DNA from: Paenibacillus phocaeensis
GTDB taxonomy: Bacteria > Bacillota > Bacilli > Paenibacillales > Paenibacillaceae
Reading direction: 5' to 3'
Length of the DNA: 64,000 nucleotides
Assembly (NCBI RefSeq): GCF_900021165.1
Contig: NZ_FCOQ01000018.1
Span: 394,188-458,187 of the forward strand
A program made the position numbers and the translations under genes. Shown here piece after piece: positions 47,701 through 57,170 of this stretch. The notes under the pieces are model-generated. The model was not told where the DNA came from, searched no databases, and was given only the letters and a program-made list of their open reading frames with translations. Within the stretch, counting starts at the first letter, position 1; the number at the start of each line of letters is the position of its first letter.

Positions 47701-48465
47701 ATGCAGCGTTATTTTGTGGAGCCCGCGCAATTCCGCGGTCAAGACGTGACGATCGCCGGCGAGGATGCCCGCCATATCGGCAGGGTGATGCGCGCCAAGC
47801 CCGGTGACAAGCTGATCGTGAGCGACGGGGTTTCCCGGGAGGTCCTCGCGGAGATCACTTCGATCGAGCCGCAACAGGTAACTGCGGCGATTCTAGAGGA
47901 GCTGGCAGGTTCCGGGGAACCGTGGCTGCAGGTGACCGTGGCCCAAAGTTTGCCGAAAGGCGACAAAATGGAGACCGTCATCCAGAAGTGCACGGAGATC
48001 GGAGCGGCTTCCTTCCTTCCTTTCCTATCCGAACGGACGGTTGTGCAGTACGACAGCAAGAAGGAAGAGAAACGGCTGGCCCGCTGGCAAAAAATCGCGA
48101 AAGAAGCCGCCGAGCAGGCGCATCGCAGCAGGGTTCCGGCTGTTGAGTCGCCGGTGAAATGGGAGAAGCTGCTTGCCGCATTGCCGGACTACGATTTGAT
48201 ATGCTTATGTTATGAAAAAGAGGAAGGCCAGCAGCTGCGGGACGTGCTGAAGCCTTTCGCCGCCGCGCTGGCGCCTGATGCGGCAGTCAAAGTGGCCGTC
48301 ATTGTCGGGCCGGAAGGCGGCTTCACCGAGGCGGAAGTACAGGAAGCCGAAGCGGCGGGTGCGGTATCTGTTGGCTTAGGCCGCCGCATCCTTCGCACTG
48401 AAACGGCCGCTATGGCCGCCCTGACCTGCATCATGTATGAATCCGGAGAAATGGGGGGGGATTGA
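47701..48465 (+). CDS. rsmE: 16S rRNA (uracil1498-N3)-methyltransferase
   Basis: 254 residues. It begins MQRYFVEPAQFRGQDVTIAGEDARHIGRVMR, the RsmE PUA-like start. The SPOUT-fold knot has VAQSLPKGDKMETVIQKCTEIG, VIVGPEGGFTEAEV and GLGRRILRTETAAMAAL. It methylates 16S rRNA U1498. No strong ribosome binding site is seen beyond GATAAGGATGATAA. Confidence 0.95.
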   Translation: MQRYFVEPAQFRGQDVTIAGEDARHIGRVMRAKPGDKLIVSDGVSREVLAEITSIEPQQVTAAILEELAGSGEPWLQVTVAQSLPKGDKMETVIQKCTEIGAASFLPFLSERTVVQYDSKKEEKRLARWQKIAKEAAEQAHRSRVPAVESPVKWEKLLAALPDYDLICLCYEKEEGQQLRDVLKPFAAALAPDAAVKVAVIVGPEGGFTEAEVQEAEAAGAVSVGLGRRILRTETAAMAALTCIMYESGEMGGD

Positions 48466-48468
48466 GCG

Positions 48469-49812
48469 ATGCCAACCGTCGCCTTTTACACCTTGGGCTG
48501 TAAAGTTAATTTCTATGATACCGAAGCGATTTGGCAGCTATTTAAGAACGAGGGCTACGAGCAGGTTGATTTCGAGCAATCGGCTGCCGATGTTTACTTG
48601 ATCAATACCTGCACCGTGACGAACACCGGTGACAAGAAGAGCCGTCAGATCATTCGACGTGCTGTGCGCCGCAATCCGGACGCCATCGTTGCCGTAACCG
48701 GCTGCTACGCGCAGACCTCGCCTGCGGAGATTTTGGACATCCCCGGCGTGGATCTGGTGATCGGGACGCAGGACCGGGATAAGATCATCCCTTACGTGAA
48801 GCAGCTTCAAGAGCAGCGCAAGCCGATTAACGCAGTGCGCAACATTATGAAGACACGGGAGTTCGAAGAGCTGGACGTGCCGAACTTCGCCGATCATACC
48901 CGTGCTTTCCTGAAAATTCAGGAGGGCTGCAACAATTTCTGCACCTTCTGCATTATTCCTTGGTCGCGCGGATTGTCGCGCAGCCGTGACCCGCAAAGCG
49001 TGATTCAGCAAGCGCGTCAACTGGTTGCAGCAGGCTACAAGGAAATCGTTCTGACCGGTATTCATACCGGCGGGTACGGAGACGATCTGGAGAACTACCG
49101 TTTGTCCGATCTGCTCTGGGACCTGGATCAAGTGGAAGGACTGGGCCGCATCCGCATCAGCTCGATCGAAGCGAGCCAAATCGATGAGCGTATGCTTGAG
49201 GTGCTGAAGAACTCCTCGAAGATGTGCCGCCATTTCCATATCCCGCTGCAAGCGGGCAGCAACGAAGTGCTGAAGCGCATGAGAAGAAAGTATACGATCG
49301 AAGAGTTTGAGCATAAAATTAAAATGATCCGCGATTTCATGCCGGATGTGGCTATTACAACCGACGTTATCGTGGGCTTCCCCGGGGAAACCGACGAGCT
49401 GTTCCGTGAAGGGTTCGAAGCGATCCGACGTATCGGCTTCTCGGAAATGCATGTATTCCCGTATTCCAAGCGGAGCGGTACGCCGGCCGCGCGGATGGAG
49501 GACCAGGTGGATGAGGATGTGAAGCATGCCCGCGTGCATGAGCTGATCGATTTGTCCGAGCAAATGCAGCTCGCTTATGCCGAGAAGTTCGTTGGCCAGG
49601 TGCTGGACGTCATTCCGGAGAAGGATGAGAAAGGCACCGCCGGAGACGGGTTCGTGACCGGCTTCAGCGACAACTACCTGCAAATCCGCTTCCCAGGTAC
49701 CCCGGACCTGACCGGCAAGATGTGCCGCGTCAAACTGACCCGCGCCGACGTCAACACCAGCGAAGGTCAACTGGTCCGTGTGCTGGACGAAGCCTCGCAA
49801 GCTCTAGCTTAA
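48469..49812 (+). CDS. mtaB: tRNA t6A37 methylthiotransferase MtaB
   Basis: 447 residues, three bases after rsmE, behind GGGGGGG. The UPF0004 domain supplies C11, C48 and C79 for one iron-sulfur cluster. The radical SAM motif is CNNFCTFC (C154, C158, C161), and a C-terminal TRAM domain follows. It converts t6A37 to ms2t6A37 in tRNAs for ANN codons. Corresponds to B. subtilis YqeV. Confidence 0.95.
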   Translation: MPTVAFYTLGCKVNFYDTEAIWQLFKNEGYEQVDFEQSAADVYLINTCTVTNTGDKKSRQIIRRAVRRNPDAIVAVTGCYAQTSPAEILDIPGVDLVIGTQDRDKIIPYVKQLQEQRKPINAVRNIMKTREFEELDVPNFADHTRAFLKIQEGCNNFCTFCIIPWSRGLSRSRDPQSVIQQARQLVAAGYKEIVLTGIHTGGYGDDLENYRLSDLLWDLDQVEGLGRIRISSIEASQIDERMLEVLKNSSKMCRHFHIPLQAGSNEVLKRMRRKYTIEEFEHKIKMIRDFMPDVAITTDVIVGFPGETDELFREGFEAIRRIGFSEMHVFPYSKRSGTPAARMEDQVDEDVKHARVHELIDLSEQMQLAYAEKFVGQVLDVIPEKDEKGTAGDGFVTGFSDNYLQIRFPGTPDLTGKMCRVKLTRADVNTSEGQLVRVLDEASQALA

Positions 49813-49840
49813 TACTTCCGCCCGACACCGGGCATGAACC

Positions 49841-49880
49841 AAGGATTTCACCCTGATGGGGCTGAAATCCTTGTTGTTAC
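49841..49880 (+). terminator. terminator of the prmA-rsmE-mtaB run
   Basis: AAGGATTTCA pairs exactly with TGAAATCCTT, with CCC/GGG inside, followed by GTTGTTAC. Confidence 0.8.
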
Positions 49881-50041
49881 ATATGGGTAAATTGGAAGTA
49901 TGAGTGCGTTGCGCCTATAATTAACAAGTGCCATGGAGGGAAGAAACGCATTCCCGAAGGGAACAGCGGCAGGAGCGTCTCAGTCGATCCCACGTTCTTC
50001 CAGTTTGCGGGATTCCCAAGGGCAGCGGGCCCTTGGGGGCT

Positions 50042-50072
50042 CTCCCTTACGGTAAGGGAGGGTTTGGGAGGG
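50042..50072 (+). promoter_or_regulatory. overlapping hairpin and G-quadruplex motif in the Nudix gene leader
   Basis: CTCCCTTAC (50042-50050) is the exact complement of GTAAGGGAG (50052-50060). The right arm runs into GGGAGGGTTTGGGAGGG (50056-50072), four G3 runs with loops of 1, 3 and 1. The G runs are on the coding strand about 50 nt before the ATG. Hairpin and quadruplex share GGGAG and should exclude each other. Whether this is transcribed is not shown. Confidence 0.5.
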
Positions 50073-50122
50073 TTGAGTCCCGGTTTGGAAGGGTTGAGTA
50101 ATTTTAAGGAGGTACAGCCAGA

Positions 50123-50560
50123 ATGCCATTCAAAGAAATCTCTGCTGGAGGCGTTGTCTACCGCATCCAAGACGGGCAGCTGCAAGTGCAGCTGATCACC
50201 GACCGTTACGGCAAAATATCGTTCCCCAAAGGAAAGAGAGAACCGGGAGAAACCGTGGAGCAAACGGCCTTGCGCGAAATTTTGGAGGAAACCGGCATTG
50301 TGGGCCGGATCGATAGATTGATCGATATTATCGCCTATACTTACCATCATCCCAAACTGGGGAACGTCGATAAGGAAGTTCACTACTATCTGGTGGAATG
50401 GCAAAGCGGGGCGCTTAAGCCGCAGCTTGAGGAGATCCGCAGCGTGTCCTGGTACGAGCCGCAGGAGGCTTGGCGTCAACAAAGGAAAGCCGGGTACGAC
50501 AACAACGATTTTATCCTGGAAAAGGCTCTAAAAATGCTCGGCATCGAGCCGAAAAATTAG
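50123..50560 (+). CDS. Nudix hydrolase
   Basis: 145 residues; AAGGAGG lies ten bases before the ATG. The Nudix box is GKREPGETVEQTALREILEETGI, matching Gx5Ex7REUxEExGU. The start FKEISAGGVVYRI and the following KISFPKG are typical of Ap4A-type or (d)NTP pyrophosphohydrolases of bacteria. The exact nucleoside-diphosphate substrate cannot be predicted. It stands alone. Confidence 0.87.
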   Translation: MPFKEISAGGVVYRIQDGQLQVQLITDRYGKISFPKGKREPGETVEQTALREILEETGIVGRIDRLIDIIAYTYHHPKLGNVDKEVHYYLVEWQSGALKPQLEEIRSVSWYEPQEAWRQQRKAGYDNNDFILEKALKMLGIEPKN

Positions 50561-50581
50561 GATGGATGAACGGCACGCAGA

Positions 50582-50766
50582 AATAGATGCCCACATGCAG
50601 TTATTTTTGCTGAAATCGTTCAATACGCCGAATTAGATGCTAGGGTGCAGTTATTTTTGACGGTATTGGTGAATTGGGAGGATATCGGCGAAAATAACTG
50701 CATTTTTGCAACTATTTACGGGAAAATCCGCTTTTCCCTAGAAATAACTGCATTCCTGCAACTATT
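50582..50766. repeat. four-module palindromic intergenic element (element 3)
   Basis: Modules of 28 bp at 50582-50609 and 50632-50659 (forward) and 50689-50716 and 50739-50766 (reverse), exactly 50 bp apart in each pair. Each reads A[AT]TAG, then a G/C pair region, then TGCAGTTATTT. In the reverse copies TTGCA and TGCAG flank a four-base loop, and the whole module can fold as a ten-pair hairpin with two G-U pairs. It fills the gap between the Nudix gene and the Na/Pi cotransporter, ending two bases from the latter's stop codon. Confidence 0.9.
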
Positions 50767-50767
50767 C

Positions 50768-51787
50768 CTATGCCTTCGTATTCGGAAGGAGACGGCTCGG
50801 GAGATCGCCATCGTCCCCGGACCGATCCAGCCTGGACCAGACCGGCAAATAGCAGAACGGCAGCGCCAGCAAGGAGCATACGACGTTAAAAATCGTTTGC
50901 GTATGGGCGATCTGCGCCGACAGATCGTCGGTCAGCCACGCCGCCGCCGCTTGCAGCAGCGGGACCATCGGCAAGAACAACACCGCCCCCAGCACGTTCA
51001 GCGTGACGTGCGACCAGGCGACGAACCGGCCCGGCCGGGTGCCGCCGATCGCGGCGATCACCGCCGTCACGCAAGTGCCGACGTTGGAGCCGATCACCAT
51101 AGCGATCCCGAACTCCACCGGCAGAGCACCGCTGGCGGCGAGTCCCATCGTCATGGCCACGACCGCGGCGCTGCTGTGAATGATCGCCGTCAGGATGGCG
51201 CCGGCGAAGGCGCCCCACAGCAGGCTGCCGGTGGCATGCGCGAGCAGCCAGGAAATCACGCCGCGCTCCTCCAGCGCAGGGCCGATGGATTGCATGAAGC
51301 GAATCGCGATCATCACCAAGCTGAAGCCGGCAAGGGCCAGAGCGCCAAACTGCAAGGGCAGCAGCCAAGTCAGGCGGCGCTTGAGATGTTCAGGCAGAAA
51401 TTCGCCGCCAAGAACGGCCGCAGCCCATGTGCCTAACGAAGCGACAAGCATGGGAACGCCCAGCTTGGCAATATTAAGGGCAAGCAGCTCGGTGGTGAGG
51501 CATGTACCGATATTGCCGCCCAGGATAATGCCCAGCGTTCGCGCATAAGACAACAGGCCGGCGTTGACAAGACCGATCGTCATCACCGTGACGGCCGTGC
51601 TGCTCTGCAGGACAGCCGTGATCAGCGTGCTCGACAGCAAGCCGGTCCATGGCGTGCGCGTCGTCCGATGAAGAAAGCCGATCAGCCTGGGGCCGGCCCA
51701 GGCATGCAAGGCAGCCTCCATGACTTTCATGCCGAACAGGAACAGGGCGAACCCAAACGTCACCGGAAACAAGAGGTCTTGAAACAT
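50768..51787 (-). CDS. Na+/phosphate cotransporter family protein (NptA-like)
   Basis: 339 residues with about nine membrane segments. The two inverted PhoU-less Na/Pi repeats carry VLQSSTAVTVMTIGLVNAG (about 60-78) and IIHSSAAVVAMTMGLAASG (about 205-223), the QSS signature of the family. GGNIGTCLTTELLAL and IGSNVGTCVTAVIAAIGG follow each. Sodium-driven phosphate transport is the family role. No PhoU domain is attached, unlike many bacterial members. Its 3' end abuts element 3. Confidence 0.87.
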   Translation of the reverse strand: MFQDLLFPVTFGFALFLFGMKVMEAALHAWAGPRLIGFLHRTTRTPWTGLLSSTLITAVLQSSTAVTVMTIGLVNAGLLSYARTLGIILGGNIGTCLTTELLALNIAKLGVPMLVASLGTWAAAVLGGEFLPEHLKRRLTWLLPLQFGALALAGFSLVMIAIRFMQSIGPALEERGVISWLLAHATGSLLWGAFAGAILTAIIHSSAAVVAMTMGLAASGALPVEFGIAMVIGSNVGTCVTAVIAAIGGTRPGRFVAWSHVTLNVLGAVLFLPMVPLLQAAAAWLTDDLSAQIAHTQTIFNVVCSLLALPFCYLPVWSRLDRSGDDGDLPSRLLPNTKA

Positions 51788-51956
51788 ATCGAGGTCCCCC
51801 TTTCCCGTGAAATCAATTTGAACAAGCTACCATCGTACAAGTTACATATATGTCGGACGGACAACTTCCATGCTTGCAAAAGCGGGGGGCGCCCGAGCCG
51901 AGAAGGCCGAGGAGCCTTGGTATGAATACATTTTGTGATGAGGAGTGAAGAAGCGA

Positions 51957-53330
51957 GTGGCAAGGGTTATACTGCAGCGCAGCCGGAAGAAACGGTTGGA
52001 AAAGGGACATCCCTGGATCTTCAAAAATGAAATTGAGAGCATAGAAGGGGAGGTAGAGCCGGGCGCTTTGGTCGAAGTCGCCGATCACCGGCACCGCTAC
52101 CTGGCTACGGGGTATTACAATCCGGTTTCGCAAATTACCGTCCGCGTAGTGTCCTTTACGCCGCTTGCGGCGATGGACACCGCTTTTTTTGTCCGGCGAT
52201 TTACGGAATGCTTGAAGCACCGGGAACGCTTCGTGAAGGAGAATGCCTACCGCCTGGTTTACGGGGAAGCCGATTTCCTGCCGGGGCTGATCGTGGACAA
52301 GTTCGGGGACGTGCTGGTCGTTCAACTGCTGACGCTGGGCATGGATCGCTGCCGGGAGCAGATCATCGAGGCGCTGTCGGAGGTGCTGCATCCTGTTGGC
52401 ATCTATGAACGCAGCGACGTATCCGTGCGTGAAATGGAAGGCTTGGAGCAGGTTAAGGGGCCGATGCTCGGCCAGCCGCCACGCCATGTCATCGTAACCG
52501 AGAACGGACTCCAGATTGAAGTGGACATCGAGCAGGGGCAAAAGACGGGGTATTTCTTCGACCAGCGGGAAAATCGGGCCTCCATCAAGCCGCTGATGAC
52601 TGGCTGGGGCGAACGCAGCGGGATTGCGCTGCAGGAGTTGCCGGCGGAAGACGGCGGCGTGCGGCTGGTGCCGGTTAACCGGAACGGCAAAGAGGTCACC
52701 TTTCCCTATTGGGACGGGGCGACCGTGCTGGAATGTTTTTCGCACACGGGAAGCTTTACTCTGCATGCCTGCCAATATGGGGCAAAAAAGGTCACCTGCC
52801 TCGACATCTCCGAGCATGCGATCGAAAGCGCGAAGCGGAACGTTGAGTTGAACGGGTTCACGGATCGTGTTGAATTTGTTGTGGCCGATGCGTTCGATTA
52901 TTTGCGCAGCCAAGCCAAAGGCCTGGAGGAGCGGGTACGCCGGGCCGCGCCAGAGGCCAAGGTCGATACCTCCGTACCGTTGCCGGCCGGCGGAGGACGG
53001 ACCTGGGATGTCGTGATCCTGGATCCGCCGGCGTTCGCCAAGACCAAGTCGGCGGTTAAAGGCGCCTGCCGCGGCTACAAGGACATTAATCTGCACGGGA
53101 TGAAGCTGGTTAACGAAGGCGGATATTTGGTCACGGCCAGCTGCTCCTACCATATGCGCCCGGATCTGTTCCTGGAGACGATCCTGGAGGCGGCGGAGGA
53201 TGCCGGGAAGGTCTTGCGCCTGGTGGAATGGCGGGCGGCCGGGAAAGACCATCCCCAAATCCTTGGGGTGGACGAAGGACATTACCTGAAATTTGCGATT
53301 TTTGAGGTGCGCAGTAAAGGCGTGATTTAA
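51957..53330 (+). CDS. class I SAM-dependent rRNA methyltransferase (RlmI/YwbD-like)
   Basis: About 457 residues from a GTG at 51957, with GAGGAG about 11 nt upstream; a GTG at 51945 overlaps that site. The PUA domain is at the N-terminus (RSRKKRLEKGHPWIFKNEI), then GYFFDQRENR, the SAM region VLECFSHTGSFTLHACQYGAKKVTCLDIS, and catalytic DPPAFAKTKSAV. Relatives make 5-methylcytosine in 23S rRNA (C1962 in E. coli). It is longer than the roughly 396 residues of B. subtilis YwbD because of an insertion of about 45 residues before VLECF and one of about 20 before WDVVILDPP. Confidence 0.88.
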   Translation: MARVILQRSRKKRLEKGHPWIFKNEIESIEGEVEPGALVEVADHRHRYLATGYYNPVSQITVRVVSFTPLAAMDTAFFVRRFTECLKHRERFVKENAYRLVYGEADFLPGLIVDKFGDVLVVQLLTLGMDRCREQIIEALSEVLHPVGIYERSDVSVREMEGLEQVKGPMLGQPPRHVIVTENGLQIEVDIEQGQKTGYFFDQRENRASIKPLMTGWGERSGIALQELPAEDGGVRLVPVNRNGKEVTFPYWDGATVLECFSHTGSFTLHACQYGAKKVTCLDISEHAIESAKRNVELNGFTDRVEFVVADAFDYLRSQAKGLEERVRRAAPEAKVDTSVPLPAGGGRTWDVVILDPPAFAKTKSAVKGACRGYKDINLHGMKLVNEGGYLVTASCSYHMRPDLFLETILEAAEDAGKVLRLVEWRAAGKDHPQILGVDEGHYLKFAIFEVRSKGVI

Positions 53331-53502
53331 TTCGGGATTGCGCGGGCCAGGCACGGATGTAACTTCTTTCCTGTTCCTTTCCGATAAAGCTGCTGCTCGA
53401 TTTAGCACATAACCTCCCTGTTCCGCGGAAGGGGCGGAGACCTATAAGAAGGCGAAGAAACCGGTGATCATGAAGTGCCGGAACCGGGCTTTTCCCGGAA
53501 TC

Positions 53503-53547
53503 ACAGTCTCGTTTTTGCGTGCATGCGCGAAGCGGGGCTGTTTTTTT
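53503..53547 (+). terminator. terminator between the rRNA methyltransferase and addB
   Basis: ACAGTCTCG pairs with CGGGGCTGT (two G-U pairs), with GCG/CGC inside, followed by seven T. A smaller CCGGG/CCCGG hairpin precedes it at 53484-53498. Confidence 0.7.
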
Positions 53548-53618
53548 AGATGCGAATGTTTGATCGTATTTATGCTATACTGGAAACTAACGAATTGTCC
53601 GTTGTAGGAGGTTTATCC

Positions 53619-56600
53619 ATGTCTTTAAGGTTCATCATCGGCCGCTCCGGCAGCGGCAAAACGAGTCTGATTCTCGACCGGGTAACCGCCGCGCTGCGCG
53701 AGGACCCCACCGGTCCGCCGCTCATTATCTTAACCCCGGAACAGGGCACGTTCCAAATTGAACAGCGAATCGCCACGGCCCCGGGCCTGCGCGGCACCGT
53801 CCGCACCCAGGTGCTGGGGTTTCGCCGCCTGGCGCTGCGCGTTATGCAGGAGACCGGCGGAGCGGCGTTGGTTCCGATTGATGACGAAGGTAAAAAGATG
53901 CTGCTGTACAAGCTCATGCGCCGCCGCAAAGACAAGCTGAAGCTGTTCGGGCACGGCGGGGACCAGCTTGGTTTAATCGACCGGATCGCCGGGTTGTATA
54001 CGGAGATGAAGAAATACAACGTGGATTTCCAGGCTTTGCCGGAGCACTATCGTCTCCTGGAGCAAACCGATGGGGAGTCCCCTTTGTTGAAGGATAAAAT
54101 GCACGACCTCAGCCTGCTGTTCGCCGAATTTGACGAGGAACTGTCCCGTTTGTACATCGACAACGAGGATCATGTCGTGAAGCTGGCGCAAGGGGCGGCA
54201 GAATCGGCTTATTTGCGCGGGGCGGAAATTTGGATCGACGGATTTCACACGTTTACGCCGCAGGAATATACGGCGATCCTTGCGCTGCTCAAGGCGGCCG
54301 CGAACGTCACCGTATCGCTGACGATGGACCGAATCTATGGCGACGGGACGCTGCCGCATGAATTGAATTTGTTCCATACCCCGGCGTCCGCCTTTCTTAA
54401 ATTGAATCAACTGGCCCTGGAAGCGGGAGTGGAAGTTCAACCGGCGGAGGTGTTGGATGCGCGCCCCTTTCCCCGTTTTCAGGAGAGCGAGACGCTGTCG
54501 TATCTGGAATCGGCATACGAACGGCGTATTCCGTGGCCGCAAGCCCAACCGCCGCGAGATCTGGAGCAAGCTTTGTCTTTGCACCGGGCTGCCAGCCGGC
54601 GGGCTGAGGTTGAAGGCGCGGCACGAGAAATGGTGCGCCTGGCCCGGGAAGAGGGGGTACGCTGGCGGGATATGGCGCTGCTGGTGCGCAATCTGGGGGA
54701 TTACGAAGAATTGCTGGCTCCGACGATGGAAGCCTATGGGATCCCCTATTTTCTTGACCAGAAGACCAGCATGCTGTATCACCCGATGATCGAATTTATC
54801 CGTGCGGCGCTAGACGTCGTATTGGGTTTCTGGAAATATGAGGATGTCTTCCGCTGTGTGAAGAGCGAATTTCTGCTGCCGCTGGACGGAAGTTTGACGC
54901 GCGAGCACATGGATCTGCTGGAGAACTACGCCCTGGCGAGCGGGATCACAGGCTACCGCTGGTTTGACGGCCGCCCTTGGAAATCGGCGCCAAGCCTCTC
55001 GCTCGAACAGGATGGCGGTCAAACGGCAGCTTCGGCGAAAGCCCAGGAGCAACTGCAGCTTCTGGAGCGGTGCCGCGCTGCGGTTGCAGGTCCATTGTCG
55101 GCGTTCGAGAAAGAGATCCGGAAGGCGAAGAACGCTGCGGATAGGTGTGCCGCAGTGTACCAGCTGCTGGAGAATGTCGAAGCCGCTCAGCACCTTGATG
55201 TGCTGGCCCACCGGATGGTGTGTGAAGGCAAGCCGCGTCAGGCGATGGAACATCGGCAATTATGGGGCGCGGTACTGGACGTGCTCGACCAGATCGTGGA
55301 GATGATGGGGGACGAGCCCCTGGAGCTGGAGTTGTTTGCCGGCATCCTGGAGACCGGCCTCAAGGAGCTGAAGGTGGCACTGGTACCGCCTTCGCTTGAC
55401 CAGGTCCTGATCGGGAGCACCGAGCGGACGCGTTCAGGGCAGGTCAAGCACCTGTTTCTGCTGGGCATCAATGAAGGCATCATGCCGGCGAACCTCCAGG
55501 AAGAAGGTGTGCTCAGCGAGCTGGAGCGGCAGCGCCTGGCGGAACTCGGCCTTGAGCTGGCGCCGGGGTTGGCCCGCAAGCTGTTGGATGAGCGCTTCCT
55601 CGTGTACGAGGCGTTGTCGGGAGCGAGCCGCTCGCTGTGGCTCAGCTACCCTGCGGCCGACGGAGAGGGAGGGGCGCTGCTGCCGTCAGAGGTGATCCGT
55701 CATGTGAAGCGGATCTTCCCGGGACTCCGTGAGCATACGCTGGCGTTATCGCCGGGGCCAGCCAGCGATGATGTTGACGACGATCAAGCGGCGGCGCAGC
55801 TGGAGTTCGTCTCGCGTCCGGGGCCTGCGCTCCATGTGCTGATCGGCCAACTGCGGCGATGGAAGTCAGGGGAACCGATTTCTCCGCTGTGGTGGCGCGT
55901 GCTGGAGTGGTATAAGTCCCAGCCGGAATGGGAAGGCAAGGCATCGCACCTGCTCACTTCGCTGGACTATCGCAACCGGGTGCGCGGCTTGACGCCGGCG
56001 ACCAGTCGACGCTTATACGGCAAGCGGCTGCGGACAAGCGTGTCGCGGATGGAGCAGTTCTCGGCTTGCCCGTTTGCGCACTTCGCTTCCCACGGGCTGA
56101 AGCTGAAGGAACGCCAGCTTTACCGACTGCAGGCGCCGGATATCGGGCAGCTGTTCCACGCAGCGCTCAGTCAGATGGCGCTTTCCTTCCAAGCGCAAAA
56201 CCGCAGCTGGGGCAGCCTTTCGCCGGAGGAGGCGATCCAAGCGGCAAATTCCGCCGTAGACGAGTTGGCGCCAAAGCTTCAGGGGGAAATCCTGCTTAGC
56301 TCCAAGCGATACGGTTACATCTCCCGCAAGCTCAAAGCCATCGTTGGCCGCGCTTCGCTGATCCTCGGCGAGCAGGCGCGGCGGGGCAGCTTCGAGCCCG
56401 TCGGACTGGAGCTGGATTTTGGTCCGGGGCGGGCGCTGCCTCCGTTGACGTTCGAACTGCCGAACGGATGCGTCATGGAAATCGTCGGCCGGATCGACCG
56501 GGTCGACATGGCGGAAGGGGAACAAGGCTTGCTGCTGCGGGTCATCGACTACAAGTCGAGCCAGACCGACCTGAAGCTCCATGAGGTGTATTATGGCTTG

Positions 56601-57170
56601 TCGCTGCAAATGCTCACCTACCTGGACGTGCTGCTGTCTTCGGCGGAAGCCTGGTTAGGGCAACCCGCCATCCCTGCGGGCACGCTGTACTTCCACGTGC
56701 ATAATCCGCTGCTGCAGAGCAGTAATGGCATGAGTGCGGAGCAAGCGCAGCAGGAACTGCTGAAGCGGTTCAAAATGAAAGGCCTGCTGCTGGCGGACCG
56801 GGATGTAATTGCGAAAATGGACGCCCGGCTGGAAAAAGGCTACTCGGAAATCATCCCCGTGGCGATCAAGGCGGACGGCGGCTTTTACAGCAGCGCGTCC
56901 GTAGCGACGCCGGAGCAATGGGATACGCTGCTGGGTTCCGTGCGGCGGACGATCACCGAGATCGGAACGCGGATCACCGACGGGGATGTGCAGATCGCTC
57001 CCTACCGGCTTGGCATGGAGACGGCTTGTACGTTCTGTCCGTACAAGCCGGTGTGCCGGTTCGAGGAGTCGCTGGAAGGCAACTCCTATCATCATCTCGG
57101 CAAGCCGGGCAAGAACGAAATTTGGCAGCTCCTCGGGCAGGAGAGCGGAAAGGAAGCGAACCCATCATGA
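53619..57170 (+). CDS. addB: AddB, helicase-nuclease subunit B
   Basis: 1183 residues from the ATG at 53619, after GTAGGAGG. Walker A near the start (GRSGSGKTSL). The C-terminal RecB-type nuclease has VIDYKSSQTDLKL, and the iron-sulfur cysteines are one in FSACPFAHF and three in CTFCPYKPVC, the C-x2-C-x5-C pattern of AddB. With AddA it resects double-strand breaks up to a Chi sequence, allowing RecA loading. Its stop overlaps the addA start. Confidence 0.95.
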   Translation: MSLRFIIGRSGSGKTSLILDRVTAALREDPTGPPLIILTPEQGTFQIEQRIATAPGLRGTVRTQVLGFRRLALRVMQETGGAALVPIDDEGKKMLLYKLMRRRKDKLKLFGHGGDQLGLIDRIAGLYTEMKKYNVDFQALPEHYRLLEQTDGESPLLKDKMHDLSLLFAEFDEELSRLYIDNEDHVVKLAQGAAESAYLRGAEIWIDGFHTFTPQEYTAILALLKAAANVTVSLTMDRIYGDGTLPHELNLFHTPASAFLKLNQLALEAGVEVQPAEVLDARPFPRFQESETLSYLESAYERRIPWPQAQPPRDLEQALSLHRAASRRAEVEGAAREMVRLAREEGVRWRDMALLVRNLGDYEELLAPTMEAYGIPYFLDQKTSMLYHPMIEFIRAALDVVLGFWKYEDVFRCVKSEFLLPLDGSLTREHMDLLENYALASGITGYRWFDGRPWKSAPSLSLEQDGGQTAASAKAQEQLQLLERCRAAVAGPLSAFEKEIRKAKNAADRCAAVYQLLENVEAAQHLDVLAHRMVCEGKPRQAMEHRQLWGAVLDVLDQIVEMMGDEPLELELFAGILETGLKELKVALVPPSLDQVLIGSTERTRSGQVKHLFLLGINEGIMPANLQEEGVLSELERQRLAELGLELAPGLARKLLDERFLVYEALSGASRSLWLSYPAADGEGGALLPSEVIRHVKRIFPGLREHTLALSPGPASDDVDDDQAAAQLEFVSRPGPALHVLIGQLRRWKSGEPISPLWWRVLEWYKSQPEWEGKASHLLTSLDYRNRVRGLTPATSRRLYGKRLRTSVSRMEQFSACPFAHFASHGLKLKERQLYRLQAPDIGQLFHAALSQMALSFQAQNRSWGSLSPEEAIQAANSAVDELAPKLQGEILLSSKRYGYISRKLKAIVGRASLILGEQARRGSFEPVGLELDFGPGRALPPLTFELPNGCVMEIVGRIDRVDMAEGEQGLLLRVIDYKSSQTDLKLHEVYYGLSLQMLTYLDVLLSSAEAWLGQPAIPAGTLYFHVHNPLLQSSNGMSAEQAQQELLKRFKMKGLLLADRDVIAKMDARLEKGYSEIIPVAIKADGGFYSSASVATPEQWDTLLGSVRRTITEIGTRITDGDVQIAPYRLGMETACTFCPYKPVCRFEESLEGNSYHHLGKPGKNEIWQLLGQESGKEANPS

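Noticed and set aside
50645..51436. 263-codon frame running from element 3 across the Na/Pi cotransporter gene
   Set aside because: It is out of frame and antisense to a clear membrane protein, and its composition (Arg/Gln/His-rich) is typical of a shadow frame.
53553..53581. Promoter for addB
   Set aside because: TATACT at 53576-53581 is a fair -10, but no acceptable -35 lies 16-18 bp upstream (TTGATC is only 10 bp away).
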